A stretch of 64,000 nucleotides of DNA, from NCBI RefSeq assembly GCF_001510715.1, contig NZ_LMTJ01000002.1, positions 1-64,000 of the forward strand, in the 5' to 3' direction. The notes below the pieces were generated by a model. It was not told the DNA's origin. It ran no database searches and saw nothing but the letters and a program-made list of their open reading frames with translations. The first letter of the stretch is position 1; every line of letters starts with the position of its first letter. The stretch comes from Bacillus sp. FJAT-29814 (GTDB lineage: Bacteria; Bacillota; Bacilli; Bacillales; Cytobacillaceae). Positions 44,963 through 55,209 of the stretch are shown here, one piece after another. Both the position numbers and the translations under genes were made by a program.

Positions 44963-44997
44963 TGAATTATTATACATACATGTATATAATTATTCAA
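44963..44997 (-). promoter_or_regulatory. arg operon promoter covered by an ArgR/AhrC-like operator
   Basis: On the minus strand -35 TTGAAT (44992-44997) and -10 TATAAT (44969-44974) are exactly 17 bp apart. The same bases form a 34-bp imperfect palindrome, TGAATAATTATA against TATAATAATTCA around ACATGTATG (44963-44996). TGAAT/ATTCA ends are the core of ARG boxes bound by the arginine repressor AhrC. Binding would block RNA polymerase. Confidence 0.75.
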
Positions 44998-45049
44998 TAA
45001 ATAAATTGCTTATTTTTTCATTATTTATTTAATTTTTAGATACCTATTT

Positions 45050-45064
45050 TTGTAAACGCTTTCA
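45050..45064. promoter_or_regulatory. Candidate cre (CcpA) site upstream of the arg promoter
   Basis: TTGTAAACGCTTTCA fits WTGNAANCGNWNNCA; only the final W is replaced by G. It is about 53 bp upstream of the -35, so it might serve activation. It is also near the 3' end of aroD, so chance cannot be excluded. Confidence 0.5.
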
Positions 45065-45104
45065 GAATTATGTTTATATTTATACAATCTTTATGCATAG
45101 AGGC

Positions 45105-45132
45105 AAAAAAAAGAGACCCGCAAGGTCCCTAA
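45105..45132 (-). terminator. aroD terminator
   Basis: On the minus strand GGGACC and GGGTCTC pair (one G-T) around TTGC and are followed by TTTTTTTT. Confidence 0.8.
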
Positions 45133-45142
45133 TAACGCGATT

Positions 45143-45907
45143 TTATAAATTTGAGTGCAAAATATTTAAAACCCTTTTTAATTCTTCAACAGCCACCTGT
45201 CCAGGTGCTGAAGCCTTTTTGGCAGAAGCAAATGTAATGGATGAGCCAAATACCTCTCCAGCCATTCTGCTTATCAGACCTTGTCCACCCATTGAAATGG
45301 TAATGATCGGTCGATCAGCATACTCCTTGTACATGGTGTTGGTTGCATCCAGCAATGTTAGGACATCCTCTGTACTAGAAGGCATGACGGCAATTTTGGG
45401 AATGTCGCCTCCCAATTCTTGAGCACGGCGTAGTCTGGCCACGATTTCTTCTTTTGGAGGGGTTTTGTTAAAATCGTGATTTGAAACTATAACGAAAGTT
45501 TCGTTTTTATGAACATATTCTATCAGGGATTGGATATCGTTTTCTTCATTAAATAGCTCCACATCGATGAAGTCAGCCAAGCCTGATTGGGCCACTGCTT
45601 TGTTAAGTTCAAAATAAAATTGGTTGCTGACTTCTTTTTCACCACCTTCACGTTTACTTCTAAAGGTGAAGATCATTGGAGCTTCATTTAAAATCGTACG
45701 AATCTGGAAAAATGCATCCTTTACTTTTTCGATCTGTTCTACATTCTCAAAAAAGTCCACTCGCCACTCGACTAGGTCAAATTCCAATGTCTTTAAAAAT
45801 TGGGCTTCCTCTATTAAGTCAGTCAGCGTTCGGCCAACCAATGGGACGCAGATTTTCGTAGCCCCTTCGCCAATTGTTATTCCTCTAACTTTAAAAACCT
45901 TCTTCAT
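45143..45907 (-). CDS. aroD: 3-dehydroquinate dehydratase, type I
   Basis: A 254-residue class I dehydratase of the shikimate pathway. His144 (VSNHDF) and the Schiff-base Lys171 (IPKIAVMP) are the catalytic pair. DLVEWRVDFF and GQGLISRM-like motifs are present. B. subtilis uses type I AroD under the names aroC/aroD as well as a type II homolog. AAGGTG lies 8 nt upstream. The shikimate kinase gene lies just upstream on the same strand, so the two are probably an operon. Confidence 0.94.
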   Translation of the reverse strand: MKKVFKVRGITIGEGATKICVPLVGRTLTDLIEEAQFLKTLEFDLVEWRVDFFENVEQIEKVKDAFFQIRTILNEAPMIFTFRSKREGGEKEVSNQFYFELNKAVAQSGLADFIDVELFNEENDIQSLIEYVHKNETFVIVSNHDFNKTPPKEEIVARLRRAQELGGDIPKIAVMPSSTEDVLTLLDATNTMYKEYADRPIITISMGGQGLISRMAGEVFGSSITFASAKKASAPGQVAVEELKRVLNILHSNL

Positions 45908-45922
45908 GATAAGACACCTTCT

Positions 45923-46432
45923 TTATAAAGTTGCTAAAATTTCATCAGCAATTTCTTCCGGATTCTTATAATCTACCTTTATTTTAATATGATGGTTTAC
46001 GTATACTTCCTGCCTATTTTGATAAAGTTCTAAGGTCTCTTCTATTGATTTGCCTTGGAGTACAGGGCGGTTATCAATAATTAGGTCCAGTCTTTCCTTC
46101 CAACTCTCAAAAGATATATCTAGGAAAATGACAGTTGAATTAGATAAGCATGCACTTCGAATTTCTTCTTGTAAAAAAGCTCCCCCGCCTAAAGAAAGTA
46201 CTAAGTTCGTTTTTCCTGATAAATCGGTTATTACGCTTTTTTCCTTTTCCCTGAAAACCTTTTCCCCATATTTGTTAAAGACTTGGGGAATTGGCATGTT
46301 AAATTCCTTTTCAATTACTTCATCAGTATCTATAAATTTCCGATTAAGTTTCTGGGCGACAAGCTTTCCCACCGTTGTCTTGCCGGCACCCATAAATCCT
46401 ATAAAAACAATACTTTTTCCACTATGTACCAT
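45923..46432 (-). CDS. aroK: Shikimate kinase
   Basis: A 169-residue P-loop kinase: Walker A GFMGAGKTTVGK (residues 12-23), the DTDE segment (IDTDEVIEKE) for Mg and shikimate, and LGGGAFL. It phosphorylates shikimate. It ends 15 nt before aroD starts and follows a small membrane protein gene. The ribosome site is weak. Confidence 0.92.
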   Translation of the reverse strand: MVHSGKSIVFIGFMGAGKTTVGKLVAQKLNRKFIDTDEVIEKEFNMPIPQVFNKYGEKVFREKEKSVITDLSGKTNLVLSLGGGAFLQEEIRSACLSNSTVIFLDISFESWKERLDLIIDNRPVLQGKSIEETLELYQNRQEVYVNHHIKIKVDYKNPEEIADEILATL

Positions 46433-46460
46433 TAAAAGTTTCCATCCATTTCCTTTTGAT

Positions 46461-46817
46461 TTATAAGCTTTTTTTAATCCATTTTTTGGATATTAAAAAC
46501 AACGACTGAGAGCCTAGTACCGTTAAGGGGACAATCAGGTCCCATAACATAAGGTCCCAGGGTAATAGGGAATATTCGCCATTAACCTTAAATAATAGTA
46601 TAACTAGCATTGAAGGAATTAGTGAAATCAATACCCAGTAGATAAATAACTTTACCTCTTCCTTATTTATATAATGAACAACCAGAAAACACAGAATTAT
46701 CATTATTAAATTAGCTATTAGAGAAACAAAAGAAAATACAAAAGTGATACTACCTCCAAGAAATAATGTAAAAAGAGTTATAACCGCCAAAACAAATGGA
46801 ACACCAAGATACCTCAT
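46461..46817 (-). CDS. Small four-helix membrane protein, unknown
   Basis: A 118-residue hydrophobic protein with four predicted membrane helices (about 4-20, 26-46, 56-75, 88-110) and a basic C terminus (KKWIKKSL). I do not recognise the family. I use the ATG at 46817, with AAGGATGAG 7 nt upstream; an ATG four codons earlier overlaps that site. It is 28 bp upstream of aroK on the same strand and may be cotranscribed with aroK and aroD. Confidence 0.6.
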   Translation of the reverse strand: MRYLGVPFVLAVITLFTLFLGGSITFVFSFVSLIANLIMIILCFLVVHYINKEEVKLFIYWVLISLIPSMLVILLFKVNGEYSLLPWDLMLWDLIVPLTVLGSQSLFLISKKWIKKSL

Positions 46818-46829
46818 TCTACATCTCAT

Positions 46830-47121
46830 CCTTCAAATACCTTTGTTTGTATGTTTTCATGCGCAATTATTATTATTATTGCTCTCATGCAACCTTACTA
46901 CTAAACCCGTACTAACGTATGAGGGACATCTAGCTTCATTCGCTTCCGGATTTGTCCTTCATCCTGCCTAAGAAGAAAGAATTTGCATTGAGTAAGATAC
47001 TCTATATATTACACCAAACACAATAAAAAACGTAAATATTCTGCAAAGTCAGCAAATGGTGCCTGACACCAATCGCGTTACTACCAACTTGTTAATAGTG
47101 ATTTCCCTCTCCTGTATACCA
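46830..47121. other. Intergenic gap
   Basis: About 290 bp without a gene. It holds an ATT pentamer (46868-46883), no clear promoter, and one half-copy of the GGTGCCTGACACC repeat at 47058-47070. Confidence 0.6.
47058..47070. repeat. GGTGCCTGACACC dispersed repeat, half copy
   Basis: TGGTGCCTGACACCAATC occurs here and again at 53871-53888, with a full hairpin version at 52934-52970. Three copies of one intergenic motif within 7 kb cannot be chance. Confidence 0.7.
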
Positions 47122-47148
47122 AAAAGAGGCCCTCTCCAGAGCCTCCAT
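47122..47148 (-). terminator. Terminator of the peptide importer operon
   Basis: On the minus strand GAGGC and GCCTC pair around a CTGGAGAG-type loop and are followed by TTTTTGG, directly after the last permease gene. Confidence 0.7.
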
Positions 47149-47150
47149 GT

Positions 47151-48050
47151 TTATTGCTTCATTTTCGGGTCCAACACGTCTCGTAGCCCGTCCCCCATCA
47201 AGTTAAACCCAAGTACGGTCAGCATAATGGCTATGCCCGGGAAAAACAGTGTCCACGGTGCCTGGGTAATGTAATTTTTTGAGTCGGCGAGCATTTTGCC
47301 CCACTCGGGTTCCGGCGGCTGGGCACCCAATCCCAGGAAGCCAAGTGCAGCGGCTTCAATAATCGCGGTGGCAATTGCCAGCGTCGCTTGCACGATCACT
47401 GGTGAGATACTATTCGGCAAAATATGCCGGAACAGAATTCTCGAGTCCTTCATCCCGATGGCACGGGCTGCCATGATATATTCCTCCTGCTTCACACTTA
47501 GCACCTTCGAGCGGACCAACCGGCCAAAGTTCGGCACATTGATGACGGCAATCGCAATCAATGCATTCTGTAGAGATGGCCCCAAAATCGATACAACCGC
47601 AATCGCCAAGAGAATACTCGGAAACGCAAGCATAATATCGAAAATTCGCGAAATAATCCCGTCGACCCAACTGCCATAGTAACCAGCGACGATGCCAAGC
47701 AGCGTCCCGACGACAACGGATCCTAAAACGGAGAAGAACCCGACCCATAATGAGATACGCGCCCCATATAAGATTCTTGAAAAAATATCGCGGCCAAAAT
47801 CATCGGTTCCAAACCAATGCTTGCTCGACGGCGCCTGCATCCGGTCAGCCAGCACCTGTTCCTTAAACCCATAGGGTGCAATCCAAGGTGCGATAATCGC
47901 GATGACGATAAAAAATAGGACAATCCCTAGCCCAATCACGGCCAGTTTATTTTTATAAAAAGATAGTAACGCTTCCTTCCAAGGGGGTACCAATTTTTCT
48001 TCAGCGGGCATCATCGAGATATCGGCTGCATTTTTTGCAAGTTCTGCCAT
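47151..48050 (-). CDS. Di-/oligopeptide ABC transporter permease (DppC/OppC type)
   Basis: A 299-residue permease with an N-terminal OppC_N helix (about 33-52) and five further helices. The ATPase-contact loop is MAARAIGMKDSRILFRHILPN (EAA motif, split here), and GFLGLGAQPPEPEWGKMLADS is typical of DppC/OppC. It is the last gene of the operon, 14 nt after the other permease. The cassette type covers dipeptides, oligopeptides and nickel; the exact ligand is unknown. Confidence 0.88.
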   Translation of the reverse strand: MAELAKNAADISMMPAEEKLVPPWKEALLSFYKNKLAVIGLGIVLFFIVIAIIAPWIAPYGFKEQVLADRMQAPSSKHWFGTDDFGRDIFSRILYGARISLWVGFFSVLGSVVVGTLLGIVAGYYGSWVDGIISRIFDIMLAFPSILLAIAVVSILGPSLQNALIAIAVINVPNFGRLVRSKVLSVKQEEYIMAARAIGMKDSRILFRHILPNSISPVIVQATLAIATAIIEAAALGFLGLGAQPPEPEWGKMLADSKNYITQAPWTLFFPGIAIMLTVLGFNLMGDGLRDVLDPKMKQ

Positions 48051-48064
48051 TCTTTATCCCTCCC

Positions 48065-49072
48065 CTATTTATTGTATTTGATTCTCGGGTCGACAAAGAC
48101 ATACAGAAGATCGACAACCAAGTTAATCAAAACAAAGATCGCAGCAATAATTAAAATCCCTGACTGGATAACTGGATAATCGCGATAGGCAATCGCTTCG
48201 TACAAATAACGGCCTATGCCCGGCCACCCAAAGATCGTTTCCGTCAGAATCGCTCCGCCCAACAGAAGTCCGGTTTGCAGTCCGATAACGGTCAAAACGG
48301 GGATAATTGCATTTTTCAAAGAATGCTTGTACACGACCCAGAACATTCTTAATCCCTTGGCTCTTGCTGTCCGTACATAATCGGACTTCATGACCTCAAG
48401 CATCGTTGCCCGGGTCATTCTCGCAATAATCGCCATCGGAATCGTTGCGAGCGCTGCGCTCGGCATAATCAAATGCTTTAATACGGTTATAAATTGATCA
48501 GTTCTTCCTTGAAGCAAAGCGTCGATGAGATAGAAATTTGTTACAGCCGTAACAGGATCGCGAACATTTACCCGGCCTGTCGTTGGAAGCCAGCCCAATT
48601 CAATGGAAAAAGCCCATTGAAACATTAAGCCGAGCCAAAAAATCGGCATTGAAACTCCGATTAGTGCTAGCACCATTGCGCCATAATCAAACCATGATCG
48701 AGAAAACCAGGCACTGATAATACCGGCATTAACCCCCACCACGACCGCAATGATCATCGCCACAAGCGTCAATTCAGCTGTCGCAGCTAGGAATGGCCAA
48801 ATTTCCACATTTATCGGACCTCTTGTCCTTAATGAAGTCCCCAAATCACCCTGAAGCAGATTTCCAAGATAGTCAAAATATTGTATGTACCATGGCCGGT
48901 CCAGCCCCAGTTCTCTTGTTAACGTGGCAATCGCTTCGGCCGTGGCCTTTTGTCCAAGGATGACCTGGGCGGGATCTCCCGGAATCGCATGAATAATGGC
49001 AAAAACAACGAGCGTCATCCCAAATAAAACAGGTATTAAAGATAGCACGCGGCGAATCGTATAAGTGAACAT
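48065..49072 (-). CDS. Di-/oligopeptide ABC transporter permease (DppB/OppB type)
   Basis: A 335-residue permease with six hydrophobic segments. The start TYTIRRVLSLIPVLFGMTLVVF and AIPGDPAQ are typical of OppB/DppB, and the EAA loop is VRTARAKGLRMFWVVYKHSL. The ATG at 49072 has GAGGTG 6 nt upstream. It pairs with the OppC-type protein to form the channel. Confidence 0.88.
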   Translation of the reverse strand: MFTYTIRRVLSLIPVLFGMTLVVFAIIHAIPGDPAQVILGQKATAEAIATLTRELGLDRPWYIQYFDYLGNLLQGDLGTSLRTRGPINVEIWPFLAATAELTLVAMIIAVVVGVNAGIISAWFSRSWFDYGAMVLALIGVSMPIFWLGLMFQWAFSIELGWLPTTGRVNVRDPVTAVTNFYLIDALLQGRTDQFITVLKHLIMPSAALATIPMAIIARMTRATMLEVMKSDYVRTARAKGLRMFWVVYKHSLKNAIIPVLTVIGLQTGLLLGGAILTETIFGWPGIGRYLYEAIAYRDYPVIQSGILIIAAIFVLINLVVDLLYVFVDPRIKYNK

Positions 49073-49132
49073 TTTTTTCACCTCTTTTTTGAAAAAAAGG
49101 AGAGGCAGAACTACCTCCCCTTCCTGGAATCA

Positions 49133-50758
49133 TTATTTGAACTCAACTTTTGTCAAAGCTTCAGAACCGGTTGGATGTGGTAAGTAACCTGAAACATCCT
49201 TTGCGGCAGCAAGCAATGGTCTGGAATGCACAAGCGGCACCCACGGAGCATCCTCTTTAATGATGACTTGCGCTTTCTTGTATAGCTCATTTCGTTTGTC
49301 TTTGTCAGGTTCCTGCTGAGCTGCAATCAAGATATCATGAAGCTCGTCATTGCTGTAATAAGCATAGTTGTTGCTTCCAATGCTATCCTTATCAAGCAAT
49401 GTATAGAGGAAGTTATCAGCGTCGCCATTGTCACCGGTCCAGCCAAGCATGAACATATCAAACTCGCCTTTTCTGGCTTGCTCCAAATATGTCGCCCATT
49501 CAGCAGATTTGATATTGGCCTTCACACCAATTTTGCTCAAGCTATCTTGGATAACCTCAGCAACCTTTTGTGCTTCTGGCATGTATGGACGGGCAACAGG
49601 CATGGCCCAGAGGTTGATTTCAAAGCCTTTCTCAAAACCGGCTTCCTTCAATAAGGCCTTTGCTTTTTCCAAATCATATGGGTAATCCTTGATCTCGTCG
49701 TTATAGCCATCAATGTTTGACGGCATTGGGTTGATCGCCGGTACTGCTTTTCCGGCATAGAACGCCTCAATTAGCGATTTCTTATCGATCGCATGGTTAA
49801 TCGCCTGACGAACGAGCTTGTTATCAAACGGTTTCCGTGTAGTTGTCATACCGAGGTAACCAACGTTCATAGTCGGACGTTCAATGACCTGTAGGTTCGC
49901 ATTCGAAGTGACAGTTTTCTCGTCTGAATAGTTTAAACCATCCATAATGTCAATTTCTCCATTGGCAAGAGCGTTCAAGCGCGCTGTGTTTTCAGGAATC
50001 ACCCGGTAAATAAGTTTATTTAACTTTGGCAGTCCTTTTTGCCAGTAATCAGGGTTCTTTTCAAGCGTGACAGTATCGTTTTGTTTCCATTCCACGAACT
50101 TGAATGGACCTGTGCCAACTGGATGGCTTCTGAAATCATCGCCATATTTTTTAACTGCAGCCGGGCTTGCCATACCAAATGGAGACATGGCGAGATTCCA
50201 GAGGAACGGTCCAAGAGGTCTAGTTAACACAAATTGAACTGTATGCTCGTCAAGCGCTTTTACCTCTTTAATCACGTGGCCTGGATCACCTTTATAGCCG
50301 CCAAAGTTGGCGTAGTATGGGAATTTCTCTTCATCCCCGCCCGCCCAGCGTTCAAAGTTGAAGACAACCGCCTCGGCGTTAAAATCAGTTCCGTCATGGA
50401 ATTTTACACCCTTACGAAGCTTGAAGGTGTACGTCAATCCATCTTCTGATGGCTCCCATGATTCAGCAAGTCCAGGATGAATGGTTGTATCCTGCTCACC
50501 AAACTCGACCAATGTTTCAAACATGTTCTCAGTTACCTTGAAGGCTTCACCTTCAGTAGTTGTGATTGGATCTAGTGATGTGGAATCACCGCCGCGTCCA
50601 AAAACGAGAGTATCCTTTGTAGAACCGGAACCTGAACCGCCGTTTGACGCAGGCTCTTTCTTGCCGCCTGTTTCTTCCGTTTTGCCGCTGCAGCCAACAA
50701 GAAACATGCTAATGGCCATAATGGCAATCAACAGCATTTTAAACGTATTCTTCTTCAT
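49133..50758 (-). CDS. Peptide ABC transporter substrate-binding lipoprotein (family 5)
   Basis: A 541-residue solute-binding protein with a lipoprotein signal (MKKNTFKMLLIAIMAISMFL, then VGCSG); lipid would be attached at Cys23. A Gly/Ser-rich linker follows, then the SBP_bac_5 domain with FKLRKGVKFHDGTDFNAEA and VGTGPFKFVEWKQND. It closely resembles DppA/DppE-type proteins for dipeptides. It lies between the ATPase and permease genes, and its mRNA segment has a strong ribosome site (AAGGGGG). Confidence 0.9.
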   Translation of the reverse strand: MKKNTFKMLLIAIMAISMFLVGCSGKTEETGGKKEPASNGGSGSGSTKDTLVFGRGGDSTSLDPITTTEGEAFKVTENMFETLVEFGEQDTTIHPGLAESWEPSEDGLTYTFKLRKGVKFHDGTDFNAEAVVFNFERWAGGDEEKFPYYANFGGYKGDPGHVIKEVKALDEHTVQFVLTRPLGPFLWNLAMSPFGMASPAAVKKYGDDFRSHPVGTGPFKFVEWKQNDTVTLEKNPDYWQKGLPKLNKLIYRVIPENTARLNALANGEIDIMDGLNYSDEKTVTSNANLQVIERPTMNVGYLGMTTTRKPFDNKLVRQAINHAIDKKSLIEAFYAGKAVPAINPMPSNIDGYNDEIKDYPYDLEKAKALLKEAGFEKGFEINLWAMPVARPYMPEAQKVAEVIQDSLSKIGVKANIKSAEWATYLEQARKGEFDMFMLGWTGDNGDADNFLYTLLDKDSIGSNNYAYYSNDELHDILIAAQQEPDKDKRNELYKKAQVIIKEDAPWVPLVHSRPLLAAAKDVSGYLPHPTGSEALTKVEFK

Positions 50759-50806
50759 TCTGTTTCCCCCTTTGTAAAAATTTTATTTATATCATCATTG
50801 CGCCTT

Positions 50807-51775
50807 TCACTTGTTATATAAGTGACAGGCAACATAATGACCGTTAAAATTGTGTTCTGCAGGTCTGGATGATTTGCAAATATCCATCACCTGCGAACAC
50901 CTTGTGTGGAAAGCGCAGCCAGACGGCGGATTAGCCGGGCTGGGCAGCTCGCCTTCGATTAAAATAGGCTGCTTTTTTAAATCTGGATCCGGCACTGGGA
51001 CCGCTGACAGTAATGCTTTTGTGTACGGATGCATCGGATTTTCATAAAGTTCTTCACTATCTGCCAATTCTATTAATCTGCCTAAATACATCACGCCGAC
51101 CCGATCGCTAATATGACGGACAACCCCTAGGTCGTGGGCAATGAAAATGTAGGTTAGTTTAAACTCCTCCTGAATATCTTTCATTAAGTTGAGAACCTGC
51201 GCCTGAATCGAAACATCAAGGGCTGAAACCGGCTCATCGGCAATAATCAGCTTTGGTTTAGTCATTAACGCTCTGGCAATACCAATCCGCTGGCGCTGGC
51301 CGCCGCTGAATTGGTGCGGGTACCGCTTGGCATGATAGCTGCTTAAGCCGACAACCTCTAGCATCTCTTTAACCCGTTTTTGCCGTTCCTCCTTTGTCCC
51401 GATTCCATGAACAATCAGCGGCTCTTCGAGAATTTGCTCAACAGAATGCCGGGGATTGAGCGAGGCATATGGGTCCTGGAACACCATCTGGATATCGCGG
51501 CGGATTTTTCGCAGCTCATGCTTCGACATTTTCGTAATCTCTTTATCTTCAAAAATAATTCTCCCGTCACTGGCTTCGATTAACCGCATGAGCAGCCGGC
51601 CAGTCGTTGATTTTCCGCAGCCGGACTCTCCTACGATTCCCAGAGTCTCGCCTTTTTTCACGTAAAAGGAAACATCATCGACCGCCTTGACCTCACCCGT
51701 TTTTTTGCCAAACAGGCCACTTGTGATCGGAAAGTATTTTTTCAAGCCATTCACTTCAAGAAGTAACTCTGGCAT
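50807..51775 (-). CDS. Peptide ABC transporter ATP-binding protein (OppF/DppF type)
   Basis: A 322-residue ATPase: Walker A GESGCGKST, signature FSGGQRQRIGIARAL, Walker B LIIADEPVSALD, and the C-terminal oligopeptide extension with ANPPSGCAFHTRCSQVMDICK. The Cys pattern C-x5-C-x5-C fits the 4Fe-4S site of OppF-type ATPases. The ATG at 51775 overlaps the end of the preceding ATPase gene by 20 nt. Confidence 0.9.
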   Translation of the reverse strand: MPELLLEVNGLKKYFPITSGLFGKKTGEVKAVDDVSFYVKKGETLGIVGESGCGKSTTGRLLMRLIEASDGRIIFEDKEITKMSKHELRKIRRDIQMVFQDPYASLNPRHSVEQILEEPLIVHGIGTKEERQKRVKEMLEVVGLSSYHAKRYPHQFSGGQRQRIGIARALMTKPKLIIADEPVSALDVSIQAQVLNLMKDIQEEFKLTYIFIAHDLGVVRHISDRVGVMYLGRLIELADSEELYENPMHPYTKALLSAVPVPDPDLKKQPILIEGELPSPANPPSGCAFHTRCSQVMDICKSSRPAEHNFNGHYVACHLYNK

Positions 51776-52769
51776 GGTGTTCACTCCCTTCCTTCATGGT
51801 GTGCAGGAAACAGCGGACTTCGTGTCCATCTTTTTCCGAATGATATAAATCGGGTGTGGCCACGTGGCACTTTTCAAAGCGGTCTGCGCATCGTGCCGCA
51901 AAGCGGCAGCCCTGTTGGATCGTTCCCGGTACAGGCACCGTGCCGGGAATACTGTATAACCGTTCCTTCTTGCCTCTTAAGTCTGGAACCGATTTCAACA
52001 ATCCCTTTGTATAAGGATGCTGCGGGTCTTTTAGGATTTTTCGAACGTCCCCCTGCTCGACAATTTGGCCGGCGTACATGACAATGACGCGCTCACAAAT
52101 TTCCGCGACAACCCCCAAATCATGGGTAATTAATATGATGGAGGTGTTCGTTTTTTTATTTAAGTCTTTCATTAAGGCGAGGATTTGCGCCTGTATCGTC
52201 ACATCAAGCGCCGTTGTTGGCTCGTCCGCAATCAGCACCCTCGGATTGCACGCCATCGCCATCGCAATCATCACCCGCTGCCGCATGCCACCGGACAGCT
52301 GGTGCGGATGCTCAGTTAGGATCCCTTCTGCCCTCGGGATTCCAACCAGTTTAAGTAATTCTATACTGCGAACTTTTGCCTCTCTTTTGGAGAGGTTTGT
52401 ATGTAATCGGATGGCTTCACTGAGCTGATTGCCAATTGTAAACAACGGGTTTAACGAGGTCATCGGTTCCTGAAAAATCATCGAGACCTGATTGCCACGA
52501 ATTTTTCTCCATTCTTTTTCTGAGATATGGGTGAGGTTTTTCCCTTCAAAAATTATTTCTCCCTTTTCTATTTTTCCGGGCGGTGAAGGGATCAGGCCCA
52601 TGGCTGCCAGTGATGTCACGCTTTTGCCGCTTCCGGATTCGCCGACAATCCCCAGAATCTCTCCTTCTTTTAGTTCGAAGCTGATTCCATCTACTGCCGG
52701 GAGCAGCCTTTTTCCCGATTGGAAGGATACTTTCAAATCATTTATTTGCAGGATTGATTGTTTGTCCAT
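51756..52769 (-). CDS. Peptide ABC transporter ATP-binding protein (OppD/DppD type)
   Basis: A 337-residue ATPase, first gene of the operon: Walker A GESGSGKSV, signature LSGGMRQRVMIAMAM, Walker B LIADEPTTALD and the C-terminal stretch TIQQGCRFAARCADRFEKC with its Cys-rich site. Together with the OppF-type protein it forms the heterodimeric motor of the importer. Confidence 0.9.
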   Translation of the reverse strand: MDKQSILQINDLKVSFQSGKRLLPAVDGISFELKEGEILGIVGESGSGKSVTSLAAMGLIPSPPGKIEKGEIIFEGKNLTHISEKEWRKIRGNQVSMIFQEPMTSLNPLFTIGNQLSEAIRLHTNLSKREAKVRSIELLKLVGIPRAEGILTEHPHQLSGGMRQRVMIAMAMACNPRVLIADEPTTALDVTIQAQILALMKDLNKKTNTSIILITHDLGVVAEICERVIVMYAGQIVEQGDVRKILKDPQHPYTKGLLKSVPDLRGKKERLYSIPGTVPVPGTIQQGCRFAARCADRFEKCHVATPDLYHSEKDGHEVRCFLHTMKEGSEHHARVTS

Positions 52770-52933
52770 ATTGCTTACACCTTCTTACTTTCGATTCTAG
52801 TAACCAACTATTGTTTTACATTTCGAAATGATTAAAATTTATTCAATATTATGACCATTATGGCATATACCATGGTGAGAATATTGTAGAAATTTGTATG
52901 AGAAAATTAGGATGTTTTGTCTAAAAATGTAAA

Positions 52934-52970
52934 AAGGCGCCTGACACCCGTTATGGGGGTCAGGCACCTT
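52934..52970 (-). terminator. GGTGCCTGACACC-type hairpin acting as terminator
   Basis: On the minus strand AAGGTGCCTGAC and GTCAGGCGCCTT pair nearly perfectly around CCCCCATAACGGGT and are followed by TTTAC. It ends the MerR-family gene and is the full version of the dispersed repeat with half copies at 47058 and 53872. Confidence 0.75.
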
Positions 52971-52977
52971 GTTCCTT

Positions 52978-53742
52978 TTATTGCTTTTGACCTGTATAAA
53001 TGAGAATCGCATCCCGCAGGAATTCAGCAGTTCCCGGTTGTTCCTTGTCGTAATAGGCAGTGAACCGTTCGTCATCTACATACATTTGTGCAAGTCCTGC
53101 GTGTGCCTCTTTACTATATTCTTTCCAATAATAGGTGAGCCATTTTTTGTGAAGGTCAGCCGCTTTTTGTGCCAATTCTCCTGCAGGGTCACCTGTTTTA
53201 AATGCTTCTGCAAGAGTTTGTGTTACTCGTTCTGTTAACGTTGTCACTTCCTCATATTGCTCCTGCGTCATGTTCATGAGCTTGGCATTGGATTGGTCCA
53301 CTTTTTCGTCCCCGTATTTCTCTCGAACTTCCTTACCGTACTTATTCTCGTTATCCTCTATCAGCTTTTTCTTGAAGCCTTCAAATTTCTCTTTATTTGA
53401 CATGTTCATTCTCCCTTCTGTCGCCGCTATGGTCTTTTCGACATTGGCAATCAATTGATCCAATTGCTTTCGTTTTACGAGGAGCTGCTGGCGATGTTCC
53501 TTGAGCGCTTTGTTGCCGTCAAAGAGGGGATCGGTCACGATAGTTTTAATATGGTCAAGGCTTAAACCTAATTCCCGGTAGAAGAGGATTTGCTGCAGAC
53601 GATCCACTTCCTGTTGACCATAAATCCGATACCCTGACGAATTGATCCTTGCCGGCTTAAGAATCCCCATTTCATCATAGTATCTTAGTGTCCTCGCGCT
53701 CACCCCCGCCAAACTGGCAAGCTTCTGAACCGTATACTCCAT
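52978..53742 (-). CDS. MerR-family regulator with TipAS-like domain
   Basis: A 254-residue regulator. The N-terminal MerR domain (YTVQKLASLAGVSARTLRYYDEMGIL, split after VS) binds DNA, a long coiled coil (about 75-115) follows, and a TipAS-type effector domain (about 125-250) ends the protein. This is the architecture of Mta of B. subtilis and TipA of Streptomyces, which activate multidrug or antibiotic-binding responses. The ATG at 53742 has GAGGAGGTG 6 nt upstream. It may regulate the divergent F0-like cassette or a distant gene. Confidence 0.85.
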   Translation of the reverse strand: MEYTVQKLASLAGVSARTLRYYDEMGILKPARINSSGYRIYGQQEVDRLQQILFYRELGLSLDHIKTIVTDPLFDGNKALKEHRQQLLVKRKQLDQLIANVEKTIAATEGRMNMSNKEKFEGFKKKLIEDNENKYGKEVREKYGDEKVDQSNAKLMNMTQEQYEEVTTLTERVTQTLAEAFKTGDPAGELAQKAADLHKKWLTYYWKEYSKEAHAGLAQMYVDDERFTAYYDKEQPGTAEFLRDAILIYTGQKQ

Positions 53743-53763
53743 GCTGTTCACCTCCTCAATCAC

Positions 53764-54816
<1,053 letters not shown>

Positions 54817-54834
54817 GGGTAGGAGGTGTGAAAA

Positions 54835-55209
54835 ATGGGGGAATTTGAAATTTTCGGGATGCCGGTATCATTGGGGACGATGATTTTTCAAGCTGTCATC
54901 TTTACCGCGTTAATTTGGATCCTTAAGCAAAAGTTTCTCTCCAAACTCGTGGGCGCGATGGAAAGTCGAAGAGAATCGATCGATAACCAGCTTAATCTGG
55001 CGGAAACTTACAAACACGAAGCAGAGGCAGAACTGTTGAAGCAACGGGAAATGACGGAAAAAGCGACGCAGGATGCCAAGCAAATCATAGCGAAAGCTCG
55101 CGAGGAAGCGAACATAATAGTAAAAGCAGCTAGAAAAGAAGCCTTCACCATCCGAACAGAAGCCTATGAAAACGAACGTCGGGCGTTGAAAGGACGTGGC
55201 GCATCATGA
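54835..55209 (+). CDS. Short F0 subunit b-like protein
   Basis: A 124-residue protein: one membrane helix (about 13-33, LGTMIFQAVIFTALIWIL) and a long charged coiled coil (about 40-122, SRRESIDNQLNLAETYKHEA onward). It matches the N-terminal two thirds of subunit b (usually 155-175 residues) and lacks the end that binds subunit delta of F1. The end is not a frameshift: its stop overlaps the next start as ATGA. AGGAGGTG lies 7 nt upstream, 18 nt after the a subunit. Confidence 0.82.
   Translation: MGEFEIFGMPVSLGTMIFQAVIFTALIWILKQKFLSKLVGAMESRRESIDNQLNLAETYKHEAEAELLKQREMTEKATQDAKQIIAKAREEANIIVKAARKEAFTIRTEAYENERRALKGRGAS

Noticed and set aside
46868..46883. ATT microsatellite as a phase-variation switch
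   Set aside because: It is only five units long, with three-base steps, and lies in a gap without a nearby start codon or promoter.
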